A stretch of DNA of 64,000 nucleotides from Diadema setosum (Eukaryota; Echinodermata; Echinoidea; Diadematoida; Diadematidae), in assembly GCA_033980235.1 (NCBI GenBank), contig CM067066.1:36950277-37014276 (forward strand), written 5' to 3'. The notes under the pieces are model-generated. The model was not told the DNA's origin. It made no database searches and saw only the letters and a program-made list of their open reading frames with translations. The translations under genes were made by a program, and so were the position numbers. The number at the start of each line of letters is the position of its first letter. Position 1 is the stretch's first letter. This document shows, piece after piece, positions 1-12,900 of this stretch.

Positions 1-31
1 CTTATTGTGACTGCACTGTTCCGGAATGAGT

Positions 32-70
32 CCCCCCCCCCCCCCCCCCCCCACCACCACCACCACCACA
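32..70. repeat. C-run grading into (CCA)n
   Basis: A run of about 21 C is followed by CCA triplets. It is a simple repeat with no coding support. Confidence 0.9.
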
Positions 71-206
71 TATATACGGATAAGGCAAAAATTGTTAAAG
101 CGAAAGTGATTGGATCCTTAACAGGATACCAGAACCACATCAGATCTGAGATACACGCAACAGTAAGCCTATATTGCATCACAGCATGGGATACTTGCAT
201 TGCACA

Positions 207-578
207 CATATTTTCTTTCAAGGCATTGGTTTGTCTGTTTGCAAAATAACTGAAAAAGTTGTAAACAGATTTGAATAAAATGTGCAGGAAAAGTTGGTTA
301 TGACACAAGGAACACATCATTAATTTTTGGTAGTGATCCAGGAATTTTTGTGGATTTGAAGAGGATTTTTAAATCTTTTTGCAGATAGGTTCAATGAACT
401 TGAGAGGTAAAGTTGAGCGTACTTCAGGTTTGCATACACGCTCTGAGGCGCAGGCTCTACTCGGGCGAGACACCGTGCAGCTGAAAAGTGATGACATATT
501 AAAAGGCTTCTATTGAGTGTATGTGTGTAAATTAGCTACTTGGCAGAGGTCTGCGCTCTCAGAGTGCTTTTCTAGTTA
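207..578 (+). mobile_element. CCTCC-ended TIR repeat, copy 1 (left end lost)
   Basis: This stretch shares body sequence with the copies at 21065 and 47959, including TTTGTCTGTTTGCAAAATA, CAGGAAAAGTTG and TTTTTGGTAGTGATCCAGG. It also has the right end TTGGCAGAGGTCTGCGCTCTC and then TTCTAGTT. The left terminus CCTCCACCAAG is missing, so the copy is truncated. There is no coding capacity. Confidence 0.7.
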
Positions 579-650
579 GTATTTCAATCGGAACACCTTG
601 TCTAGGTCACTGTTGTCAACAACAAGAAAAGAAGAGCAGGTCATGTGAAC

Positions 651-743
651 TTAACCCATTGAGGACGGTTTGATTTTGCTACAACACGCATTTTCCATAG
701 ACACCTGCCCGAGTATACTCGGGACTCGTCCTCAACGGGTTAA
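651..743. mobile_element. TTAA-flanked hairpin MITE, copy 1
   Basis: The element starts TTAACCCATTGAGGACG and ends CGTCCTCAACGGGTTAA, with inverted ends inside TTAA target sites, as in piggyBac-like elements. Inside lies the 16-base palindrome CCCGAGTATACTCGGG. Its orientation is opposite to that of the copies at 9375, 11404 and 17578. Confidence 0.75.
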
Positions 744-1633
744 GCTTACTGAATGCCGTACATGTATCTGCGGCACTTGCTGCAGAATAGACAGAGTGGA
801 CATCGATATTAGCCTTGATATAGTCCAATGTGGTCTCAGTTCCTTCTTTTTTTTTTAAATGGTAATTCAATGGATTTTCTCTCTGTTTGTTTAATAAGCT
901 ACAATGCATATTGATGCAACTGATGAATGATTGCTTAGCCAGGCAACTGTCATATATATCACTCACCCACAATTACATGTACATGTAAGTACAAGTGCCC
1001 CTGGTAACCTTCAATTTAGATGTCCTGCCCTAGTTTCCCTTGCAGTTCTTCCTTACAGTTCAAATTGTTGTATTTTCTCTCACTGCATTGTATATTATCG
1101 CAGCTCTCATCCCTACATAAGTTATACATGTATTAGTATTATAGAGTGTAGATGATATGGTGCTGGTACAGAATTTACACAGGATACTGTAAGAAAAACA
1201 GCATTTGATACATGTTACTGGTATATCATGAAAGGCAAATACCTAGTAATCTGAGTGATTATTTTGCAGGTTTATTTGGAAATATTTAATCATGACTCAA
1301 GGCCACAACCGCAGGATACTCGCTGCATCTATGCCAAGATTAGATTCAGCTGTCGCTATACAAACAGCCGGGCCCAGGTATTGCATGATCATGAATTCCA
1401 AGTTCATACCCTTACTTATGTCATGTGCTACTTTAACCTGGACACAATTGCCGCAGAGGTAGTGTAGTATAAACTAGCATATAAAAACCAGCTACGTAAA
1501 CCTGGTTATGCCACCGACTAATTTTCCATGGAATGAGGACGTGATGAATAAAAATGGAATTACTGGGATACTTTCTAATCAAGAATGCCAAGCAATTTGC
1601 TGTATTTTGTTATTTTCATCACTTCATTCAATC

Positions 1634-1635
<2 letters not shown>
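744..1635. other. non-coding stretch, nothing recognised
   Basis: AT-rich sequence with no conserved protein similarity and no clear repeat ends. It should lie within the OSGIN gene if the remaining exons are further left. Confidence 0.5.

Positions 1636-1693
<58 letters not shown>
1636..1693. repeat. (TG)n microsatellite
   Basis: A nearly pure TG run of about 58 bases. Open frames through it give only Val-Cys or His-Thr strings and are not genes. Confidence 0.97.
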
Positions 1694-1697
<4 letters not shown>

Positions 1698-1867
1698 TGT
1701 GTTGACATGGTATGGAAACGGCCAAGAATATGTCACACTTACACACCACAACCCAATGTTGTCTACTGTAAACTTGATCACAAATTTGACAGGTAAGTCT
1801 GCTGTCTAATGACAGGGGCATAAAAATAATCAATCGTTATCCTGTCAAACTGCATAAAAGGGTTAGA

Positions 1868-2592
1868 TGGAAGGACTGAAATTGGAAACAGAAGGCAACA
1901 ACGTGTATAAAGTTCATGCCTCACCCACATCTATCCCACCGGCCATCATCTCCCAACATAAATGACAAAGAATCACAAAATTCAAGGACTTTTTCATTGA
2001 TAACACTATAAAGGCTGCCTCACCATGGCAAATAAAAAAATAATACCACGGTAGTCAGACAAGTGGGTCAGGGCAGCCAATTTGTATACATTGACTTGAC
2101 CTCAATGCAGCCCATTACAGACTGCAGCATGACTTTGCTATATAGGATTGAAATACATGTATGTACTATACCAATGACCGCCCAAATGATACATGATCTT
2201 GAATACAGAAAAATGTGGAAGGACTCAAATTGGAAACAGAAGGCAACAACGTGTATAAAGTTCATGCCTCACCCACATCTATCCCACCGGCCATCATCTC
2301 CCAATATAAATAACAAAGAATCACAAAATTCAAGGACTTTTTCATTGATAACACTATAAAGGCTGCCTCACCATGGCAAATAAAAAAATAATACCACAGT
2401 AGTCAGACAAGTGAGTCAAGGTAGCCAATTTGTATACCTTGACTTGACCTCAATGCAGCCCATTACAGACTGCAGCATGACTTTGCTAGATAGGATTGAA
2501 ATACATGTATGTACTATACCATGGACCATGTAGGGTCCATGACTATACCAATGACCGCCCAAATGATACATGATCTTGAATACACAAAAATG
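1868..2592. repeat. tandem duplication of a unit of about 350 bp
   Basis: The segment beginning GGAAGGACTGAAATTGG at 1868 recurs as GGAAGGACTCAAATTGG near 2217. From there the two copies match through CACCCACATCTATCCCACCG, CACCATGGCAAATAAAAAA and CCATTACAGACTGCAGCATG. The second unit contains an extra stretch around 2520-2545 in which GTACTATACC is partly repeated. The close similarity suggests a recent duplication. Confidence 0.85.
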
Positions 2593-2607
2593 TCTGCCAC
2601 GTTGAGG

Positions 2608-2610
<3 letters not shown>

Positions 2611-2644
<34 letters not shown>
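2611..2644. repeat. poly-T tract
   Basis: An uninterrupted T run of about 34 bases, directly after the tandem duplication. Confidence 0.95.
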
Positions 2645-2647
<3 letters not shown>

Positions 2648-2869
2648 AAAAACAGGGGAAAGGGATAATGAAATTCATGCAAGCATGCAACCAAAAACAG
2701 AATATGAAGAAACATATGGCAAAAAGGATAAAAGGACCAAAAAAGAGAAGAATATAACTTATGAGGTACATGTGTTGCATTTATACAATGGTGATAGAAT
2801 GCAAGTGTACAAGGCAGTGTTGAAATATCAGTCAAATGCTTTTGATATCCATATCACACCAGATGAATA

Positions 2870-2871
2870 TT

Positions 2872-2915
<44 letters not shown>
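2870..2915. repeat. (TG)n microsatellite followed by (GA)n
   Basis: A TG run that passes into AAGAGAGAGAGAG. Confidence 0.95.
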
Positions 2916-2928
<13 letters not shown>

Positions 2929-3560
2929 CACTATGTACTTCTGTGAATATTTCATAAAGTGACTGCTTAGTGATTCACATAAAGCATCTCCCATGGCCTT
3001 CGATGGAAGCCGTAGAAATATAAAGCTGAGCCAAATATGCTATGACGTCTCTATTTTTCTTACTTTCACAACAACAAATTGTTTGTCATGCCATCTGACA
3101 CATTGAAGACTAACATTGCACAAATAATAAAAATCACATTAAATGATATGTGTATTAGCTATAGCATACATGGACTGGTCTCGTACCCAGTAAGAAAAAA
3201 AAAATGCTGATGCTGATGATCACAAGAACAACACAAACCTGCCATTGATGCAGGAAATAGTTTTGCTAGTACTTCATGAAATGAATATAGGAGTTCTGTT
3301 CCCATCTGAATCACTACATGGAGAACTAGCAAAACATTTTTGTACAGATTCAAACACTCCTAATCAATCAAGACCACTGCTAGCTTACAAGAAGAAGAAG
3401 AAAACCTGGCAAAGGCGACTTCAGTGTAATTAACAATGTCCTCGGGACCGGCAGTTTTGTTCTTGTATCAAAATTTTGTTGTAGCCAAACAAATACAGTA
3501 TAAACATATAAATGTATTTATAATAATTTTGGAACCTGAATCTTTATTTTCTTGTAACAA

Positions 3561-3729
3561 TACTGTAAAACACGATATTTTTGCGGCATGAAATTTTTGC
3601 GAGTTGCCTCTAACATTCAATGCGTAGAGTGTAGACAAGAACTTTCACACGCATTTTCATTTCGTGAATCTCGGCTCTCGCGAAATTCGCAAAATTAAAA
3701 TGCAAGGGAACATTCCTTGTTTTACAGTA
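3561..3729. mobile_element. TACTGTAAAAC MITE, copy 1
   Basis: The element is bounded by TACTGTAAAAC and GTTTTACAGTA. The interior has GCGGCATGAAATTTTTGCGAG and CTCGCGAAATTCGCAAAATT and is partly self-complementary. It matches the longer copy at 16983-17191 and lies just beyond OSGIN exon 3, in the next intron. Confidence 0.75.
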
Positions 3730-3782
3730 TTTCATTATAACTGTGTTCGTTATAAAGGAAAAGCACTGTAGATGGAACTCAC

Positions 3783-3974
3783 CCACCAGGATCCCCCTGG
3801 TCGCCCGCTGCCCAATACGATGTGGTCGACAGCCTTGGTAGAATCATGCCTCCACTCCAGTCGCGACTTTTCCTCTTCACCGAGGTCGGCCGCAGGATGG
3901 AAGAGGGAGTCGAACAGGAGGGCCACAGGGTTGTGTGATCGCCCTTCTAGACCATCACTCAGATACTCCAGATC
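3783..3974 (-). CDS. OSGIN2: OSGIN coding exon 3
   Basis: The exon begins after CCCAACAG, encodes 64 codons from DLEYLSDGLEGRSHNPVALL to GRPGGSWW, and stops at a strong GTGAGT donor (3782-3777). An alternative donor four bases earlier (exon end at 3787, intron starting GTGGGT) is possible but weaker. An open frame on the opposite strand over the same bases is only a shadow. Confidence 0.82.
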
Positions 3975-6900
3975 CTGTTGGGAGCATTGATCACATTAAA
4001 AAATGAGGGTCAAAATGAGGATTTACATACATCTACACTACCAATACTCCTTCATAAGTAACAACTACACTTTTCCTACACTAACAACTAGCTTTGCTTC
4101 AAATTACTGTTATACCGGCATTACACTCCTGGACAGCGGTCATGGCGGTCGGACGTCATTTACACAGGCGGGAAAATAGAATGTTGGTTTTGTAGCCTCA
4201 AAATCATACGGAATAGCCAGGAACTCAATTCAACAGTCTGAGCCACCCGAACATCTCGTCAGTTACCATTTCGGACAAGTACATTCCTCTAAAAAGTGAC
4301 ATTTTGGGACTTTTCTCACTCGTTCTGACTGCTCGGCAAGATGGTCAACACCAGGGCAAAACCACCTACGGTACCTGACAAAAAACAGGCCGGGATCGCT
4401 GGGGAAACAGACAGTGACTCGAGCACCTCTCCATCAGATCACAAGCCCGTGAGCAACCAACCAGAACCCAACACAAAGATGGACATTGAGACCATTGTGG
4501 AAGCCATTATCAGGGCATTCACAGACAAAGGACTGGTTGAAAATCGCCTCGCCCCTGCCCTAGGACCGGTGTTAGCGCCAGCGCTACACGACTGTTTCAT
4601 GTTGGAATTGGAGAAAAGGGATGCCCAAATCAAACATCTGGAAAACAAATTGTCTGACGCCGAAGCTCGTGTAGAAGAACTGGAACAATATTCCAGGCGG
4701 AACTGCTTGGTCATCCACGGGATTAAAGAAAATCCACAGGAGAACACTGACACCTTACTCTGTCAACTTGCGAAGGACCAACTGGAAGTGGAAATCCAAC
4801 CACAGGATATCGACAGATCCCACAGGATCGGCGAGAGGGGCAGACTTGACAGGAAAGGTCATGCTCTTCCTCGTCCCATCATAGCCAAGTTTGCCACGTA
4901 CGGTCCCAGATCTCGAGTCTATGCCGCCAGATCGAAGCTGAAATCAACCCGCATCTTCATCCACGAGAACCTAACCAGTGACAGACAGAAATTGCTGAGG
5001 AAAGTGAGAGCAAAATACCCCCCACCTACAAACAAGGTATGGACACAAGACGGCAGAATCAAGATCAAAACTACACACAACCTCTACACAATAGCAACAC
5101 AAAATGACTGGACGGAACACTGCAAACGAACTCGAGAACCATGAGTTGCCAGGGACGCTCACCAGCCATCATGATGTAAACAAACATGGCCCGTATGTAT
5201 GTTATTCGAACTTGTGAACTTTTGAACTCGAACGTTCGTTCGTTTTTCCTCTGCCTTGTACTCTGCTCGATTGTGTATTCTTTGTCGTCATTACTTGTAT
5301 TACGTAATGTGTGTGCATGTGTATGTGTGTAATGTAGTTTATCATGAAGTGTAACATCTGTCTCAACTCTGTGAGAGCCTTTCAAAAGAAACGTACCTGT
5401 GTAGTATGTAGATCGCCCTGTCATGAAACATGCTGTACATCTAGTATGCATTCGCCCTTACCTTGTAATTCCTGGATTTGTTTCCAGTGCACTGCAAACG
5501 AGCTACCTTTCAATCAAATCCTCGATGATGATGAATTTCAAAGAACAATTTACACGTTTTTTCAATTACTCTAGTCATTATTGCTCTTCACGATTTGATT
5601 CTTTTGCTTTTGATGTATTTGGCATGAATGAAGAGGAAGGTTGGTCTGCCGATAACTTAGAAAATCCTTGTAATTACTATTTCAATGATACTTTTGATAG
5701 AAAGTTTAATCAATGTGGAGATAAACAGGCATTTTCTGTTTTTCATCTTAATTCGCAGAGTTTGTTTGCTAAATTTCACTCCATTTTTGATTTTATTGAC
5801 AGTTTAAGTCACAAATTTTCAGTTTATGCCTTTTCTGAAACATGGTTTAATTCCAACGTACCGTCTATGTATAATATGAAGGGCTACTCCTTTGTACATA
5901 AACCACGTGAACATCGGAGAGGTGGAGGAGTTTGTTTATACGTTGATGAGAGATTCACTTTTCAAGTGAGAGATGACTTGTCGTTTTCAAACGAATCTGT
6001 AGATACAATGTTTGTTGAGATCGAAATGGAAAACAAGAACATCATAGTAGGTGTGGTTTACAAGGCGCCCAACTCGGATGCGCAAGCTTTCAATGGAATG
6101 CTGGAGAATTCTGTAGCAAGTATTGCCAGAGAGAACAAGTTGTGTTATATTGCAGGTGATTTTAACTTTGATATTCTGAAGCACTCCATTAATTCATGTA
6201 CAAATGATTTTCTTAGCATTATGTATACACATGGCTTGTTGAATTACATTTCTGCATTTTGTATTTTATTTGTTTTGCAATCTGCCATTACCACTGCCTT
6301 GGAAAATTTTTAAGATGATCCATCTGTCACCTAGATGCTACTGAGTTACTTTGAAAAACAAAGGAAAACATTACACATATAATATCCATTCCCACATCAA
6401 CCAAACATGTGAACTAGTACAGGGGTACTACTGTATTGTATATTGGGTATCCCCAAAGTCAGTCTCTGTCATACATCTCGCACGGAACGATTGGTTAACC
6501 TGTTAACAAAATGTGACCACTTTTATCTATTCTTTTTAGGCACTGTAGTTGTATAAAGGACATTGTATGTTCACCCAACTTTGCTTAAACAGAGGAAGTT
6601 TCCTTCATTGGTTTGGCATGGCCTACACAAACATGTCTATAATGCTACATATAACCATCCAATGTGTTAACAGTGTACAAAAGTATTACCATAGTTGCTT
6701 TTCTTTCTTTCTTTTTTGCAGTGATTAAACAATAAGACAAGTGACAGGGCTGAATTTCAACTGTATCAACAGGAACAAATCCTGACTAAATATCCTACTG
6801 GTGTTCTACTAAATTCATGGGAAATTGAGGCAGTAACCCAAACTTTTCCTTTCTTTCTTAAATGCACTTTGGCAAAACATAATCTCAATAATACTGATAA

Positions 6901-9900
6901 ATTGGGTCTTACGTGAACAGTTTGTCTTCACAACTACTGCATTAGGTACAATGTTCAAATTTCAATGTTTAACTGGTGCTGTTTATGGCTCAAGTCCTTG
7001 ATGCAACTTGATATGAAGTCTTATCTACATGAGCAAATCACACAAGCTAAACTGTATACTTGCAGCTGATAAAAAGCGGCTGCGTGACAAGCATAAGTTT
7101 AGAATCGATGCGATAAGGTCAAATTACAAGTATCTGTAATAAGCATAACAAGTTGTCAATACTTAAAGAAATGGTATAATACTGGTTGAGGTCAGGAGTC
7201 AGCTTTGAACTTTTTGCGAGATACTTAAAAATCACTTTGTGAAATGTTACTGAGCATACAATTCTAAGAGCAATTGCGTATAATTCTAACAGGAATTCAC
7301 AGTTCATTTGATGAAAATCGGGTTTATGATGGCTATTGAAGATATCCACAAAAAAAAAAAGTAAAACAAAGTGATCTTAATAAAAGGTGGGTCCCAATTT
7401 TTATCATTATCAATTTTTTTTTATATACATATCTCAGCCATTTCAAAGCCTATTTTCAACAAACAAACTTTGAATTCCTCATAGAATTACATGCACTTTT
7501 GTTCATATTCTGAAACCTGAAGCCCCATCTCATCTCAACCGAAACTGTACCATCCCTTTAAAGTCTGAAACATACAAGTAAAACTGTCATCAAGTCTGGT
7601 ACAAGCACCATTCATAGATAACTTCTGATATGCCACATGCAGCACGACGTTTGCAGCATGTAGATTATGTAAAAACTCATTACAGTATACAGTATCAGTA
7701 TAATTTATCTCTTTGTGCCTATGAACAGCCACTACATCCATTGCACATTTAATGCTGCATAAATACCATTAAATACATCTCGACTTCAAATTCATAGCAA
7801 CATTTTCATATCATATCTACATTGTATCATATATATGGAATGAAGTGTCTTCAATTCACAATGCATCCACAAAACTTTTCTAGCATATGTATGGAGCCTC
7901 CTATTCAAGATGACAATACTTGATTACTCATCACCAAATACATGTATCCTGAACTGGCATCACACATGATATGCAAGCACTGACTTTGTATTGAATATGT
8001 CTTCTCAAATATGTCACCATGTTTTTTTTTTTTGTTTTTTTTTTTTCAATCACTAATTCAGTATGTACTTTATTGATTTAAACATTTGCTGTAATATTCC
8101 CTGCCATACCTTTATGCTCTTTAAAGTAAAATTGAGCAAAGAGGCTGTACATAATACACATGTATGTGATATATTAGTATTTTGCACTGAGAATGAAAAT
8201 GTCATGAGTGGAAGTGTAATTGTACTGAAAAAAATTCAAACAAACCAGGAACAGAAAAGTAAATTGGGTTAGCTACAATGAAAAAAAAACATGCCATGCC
8301 TGACATCAGCACCCTTACCACAGCGTATGGTTAAGTCTGAGCACAAGATTTCTCCCAGCAATTGACCATTCTCATCCCCTTTGACAAATTGCAAATACTG
8401 GAATCCCTGTTGTCAATATTTGGGCAGAGGTACAGGCCTGTAGCTTTAAGATATCACCACTTTCAGAGGGCCCAAATGGAAGACATTACACAAGTACTGT
8501 AGGCCCACTGCTTAAGTGTGCATAAAAGTTTTAGTCAAGGCTCTGAAAGGAGACTAGGCAGACATTACATAAGAAGTGTCTCAAACTTCAGCATGATGCA
8601 GCACTCTCATACTGTACTTGTATGTCACTTGTTAACATTGCATAAGTAACAACCTTGATACAGCTCTTCAAATCTGAACTTATGACCTATCTTTTCCAGC
8701 AAATTTTGTGAATAAAATGCAACAAATACAGGGAGCTGGGCTCCTTTGAATGTTCTTTACAGACAAATGGTGATACAATATGCTTTGCATCATCACCATC
8801 ATACGTATTACAAGTTATACAATTTAGCATTATACATGTTACGAGGCTCTTGATAAGTTTGCAATCAAGATGAACCAATGGTAAATGACCAAGATAAAGC
8901 TCAAATAAACGATAATAATAACAAGGTCTTATTTATCCAGGGTAGCCTCTTCAGTGTTGCCACTGCTCTACCAGAGGGCAATATCATTATTACCGGTATT
9001 ACCCCAGCATTGTGAGGTACCCATTTATACACCTGGGTCGAGAGGGACATGTGTGTTGTAGTGGGTAAAAGCATCTTGTCCAGGGAAGTATTAAAGCACT
9101 GGACGGAATCAAACTCGGGTCCTCCGATTGGGAGTTGGGAGTTTTATCCACTATGCCACAGCGCCCCCATCCTAACAATGAATTATTTTCATTCTATATT
9201 AATTATGAATCATCAGCATTGAATGAAAGAATAAAAGAAAATGCAGCACAGAATTATATTACAATGTGGATACAGTGTAGGTGGTTGTTTCTCAGATTTG
9301 ATGGGCCAAGAGGAGATTCCAATAAACAAAGAAACAGAACTGAACTTCAAATGGTCGTGTACATACAAGGACTGTTAACCCATTGAGGATGAGTCCCAAG
9401 TATACTCGGGTAAGCGTCTATGAGAAATGCGTGATGTAGCATTTATAATAAAACCGTCCTCAACAGGTTAAGGAAGCTACACATTTATCGAGAATTATAT
9501 TTTAGAAAGTGCTGTAAACATTTCTCTTAACACACTGAAGTGCTTTTGCAAGTCTTCTAGGGGCTCATGCACAATGTTATTAAGTTTCACAAACAGTCTC
9601 TGACAGATACTATCAGAATCATCAAACACCCATTGCGGATAGCAGTGGGTTGAAAGTCAAATACTCACCAATTCTAGGATGGACTGGTCTGTCTTCCCTT
9701 CAAGCTTGAGTTGTAGTAGAGGATTAGGGTGTGGCTCACCAGTGAAATATGGCCAGTTACCAGACAACAGATATGACAGGCATATTCCTGATGGTCCATT
9801 ACCTGCAATCAACAAAATTTCCATTTAAAGAAAACATGATATGATAAAAACACAACTTACAGTTCTGTGTGATTATGCCGACATTACTTTTCTCCCCATT

Positions 9901-12900
9901 CCTTGTTGTTATTGTTGTTTTGATTTTTTAAGGGGGAAGAAGCAAAAATGGGGGGGGGGGTTAAGCTTATAAATGAATCTCTGCTAGAATCGAGTATGTA
10001 TCCTTTTCAACTCTGCCTGAAAGCCTTGCTATGATCACGATACTCGAAAGGAACCCCACAAAGACAATTACGTGTAAGTTTAAGAGGGGCGGGGCATCAT
10101 GGCTAAGACATACAAAGTGTATAAACTATGTACAAGATCAATACTTTGGGTGGAAATCAAACTCAGGCCAGCAGTTACAGTACTTCCAATATGTTCTTCT
10201 AAGTATCATATTTCATGAGTCCCTGTTTCAAACAGCACATATATTTTGTTTGTAGTCCTATTCCCAACACATGTTTTGAATCACATTAAGGGTAATTGGG
10301 GGCAGGTCAGATGTTGAAATGAGCCTCCTTTTCAATCACAAACTGCCAATGACATCTCACACAAAAACTAAAATGTAAACTTCATGACCTGCTACTACAC
10401 ATTCTGCTTAGTTATACACACACAATCAAGAGTATGCATGCAGGCACAACACACACATCTGAGGTGCATGGTTTATGTCAGCTGAATTGCATTCCCAGTA
10501 TAATTTTACGTCCCATCAAACCAGTCAGATGAGAAAAATATACACTCAGATTCAAGCTAGATATTAGGATACCCATTTGAACCATGAGTGTCCAAAATGT
10601 GATCTGCAATATACATATGATTACATTAACATAATTCAGCTTTTCTTTCACGCACTCATGAGTAGCTTGATTAGCATCTAGAATATGTTTCTATAGTATA
10701 CAAATTTTTAACAATGAATTGTTTTGGTTGTCTGATGGTGCTCTAAAATTTATGACCAAGCTTTACAACGTAAGGATGATTTAGACCTTGTGAGATAGAT
10801 TATACTGCAATTATAAATTGGAATTCAAGGCTGTTGGATAAATTATGAATGTAATGTTTTCATGGTGTCACAAACTTCATCAGACTCCATCAGATTACCA
10901 AGGAAAAGGTCATTGTACATTGTAATGCCCATAAATTTGACATTCTCTACAATAGATCACTCTTTTTTAGACATGAACATCATAGATAAAGATATTACAC
11001 TCTTTTATTTGCAACAATTATAAGAGATAGCTTGTCCACGTACATTAAGTCACAGGTTTCTACCCAGCACCCAAATTATTAACCAGAGGCAATCTTCTTT
11101 CTTGTATTAAGTTGTATAGCACAATATGCCTCGTTCATACCATTCGCTGACTATTGCTATAAATGTAGTCAACCTCAGCAAATCACACTGGGTTGGTATC
11201 ATTTGCATGTTTTCTTGTGCAGGTATATATGTGGAAGTACTAATTTGACTGTGTAAGCACCCTGCTCTTTGCGATGAATTGAATGAAGTGAGATCTTTTA
11301 AGTGCACAAGTCAGGATTCCCTCACCCATCGGATATCAATTTTATGTCCTATCTCAGGAACAGAGGTGTTTTTTTTTTTCTCTTTCTAGAGGAGATGGCA
11401 TGATTAACCTGTTAAGAATGAGTCCTGAGTGTACATTGGCAAGTGTCTATGGGAAATGCGTGTTGTAGTAAAATCAGCTCCTCCTTAAAGGGGTTAGAAC
11501 ACAACATTGCACAGCTAGACTCAATGGGTAATCAAACCCAAGTCAGTTGATTGTGAGGGAGACACACTTCTGACTGAGCCACACTACTGCTCTACCAGTG
11601 ACAATAATATGTAAGATATTGCAAAGTGAAAGAAATATAAAAAGCACTCACTGCATTAATACTGGCTATCAAGCAAAAAGATGGTTGTCACTTTTTTGAT
11701 GCCCTTAACTTAACCAAAGGGAAGTGGAATTTTACTGCATATTGAAGCAAACTTCTGTAATGGGTAAGGTAGGAGTTTCATCAAAATAGAACACACAACA
11801 ACAACAACAACAACAACAAAAATATGTAATATGAACATTTCATATTTTCACTGAACAGGGAAACTGGTCACAACCACATCATTATACATATGTATGCTTA
11901 TTTTCAGATGACACAACCTTGGACAATCTCCATCTGAATTGTACACAAATCTTCAAGAAATTTTCTTCTTAGAAATGAAATCATGAAGGCATGCTTCTAT
12001 ACTTCACATCAGATCACTGTGCTACATATCTAAACAGGAGTTAAGAAGTGAACTTCCACTGTACAAGTTGTAGAAATATTTCCTAAAATTAAAAATCAAC
12101 AAGTATGATTTTTTTTTGTATAATAGACAAAAGGGAGAGCTGAAAGGTGATATAACCTCAAGATCTAATATATTGCACCCAATTGTGATATTCAATGAAA
12201 ACATACCTAATGTGCAACTTGAATGGTCAACTTTCTAATTCAATGTCCAAATTAGATGAAACTTTAAACATTATTTGATTCTATTCTTTTATAAATCATT
12301 AAAGTCACCTTGACCATGCATTTTAAAACATAAAGGGAATCAGAATGTATTATAAATGACTATGACTTCAATGTACAGAGTGAACAGTCACTGCTGACTC
12401 TTACTGTGGTTGTTTGAATCTAAGAGATGACACTATACACTGTATACAAAAAATCCACATTCAAGAATCTGTCATAAGTAATTTACTATATTTGGTACCG
12501 TACATTAATTACTCATTTTCTCAACAGAAATGTGTTATTCTAGAAGAGATTACATTTATTTTTGCACTTACACTTAGAACAAGCATACATGCACATCTTT
12601 CCATCTCATTTTCCTTTATGTTGAATTGATCTTGATTTCCAAACATAATATCTACTGCGGTTTGTCTACTGTCCTCTAGAGCAAGTTATTGTTCGTTAAC
12701 CTGATTACTATATTGATGGATGACAGCAACTACATGTACCTGAGAGCGTTTGTGGCAGCTTAAAGGTACAGTGTAGTACGACAAGCTCACAACTGAAAAT
12801 CAGTACCGCATTCCTGCTCTAAGAACAGCTCATGGTAGCTTACTTGTGACAACTTGTGAGGTAGACATATAGCATGCACATCGAGACTAAAATGTACATT

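Noticed and set aside
1636..1833. Open frames on both strands through (TG)n
   Set aside because: They encode only Val-Cys or His-Thr strings from the microsatellite.
3772..3990. 72-codon plus-strand frame
   Set aside because: It is antisense to OSGIN exon 3, where the minus strand has clear family similarity and splice sites.
4341..5144. LINE ORF1 as a domesticated host gene
   Set aside because: It is followed directly by an ORF2 endonuclease relic of the same element and shows no splice structure or separate promoter.
8925..9168. tRNA gene candidate (A and B boxes)
   Set aside because: No acceptor stem or anticodon loop can be formed, and the same head with a shared tail recurs at 30190-30419, as expected for a SINE.
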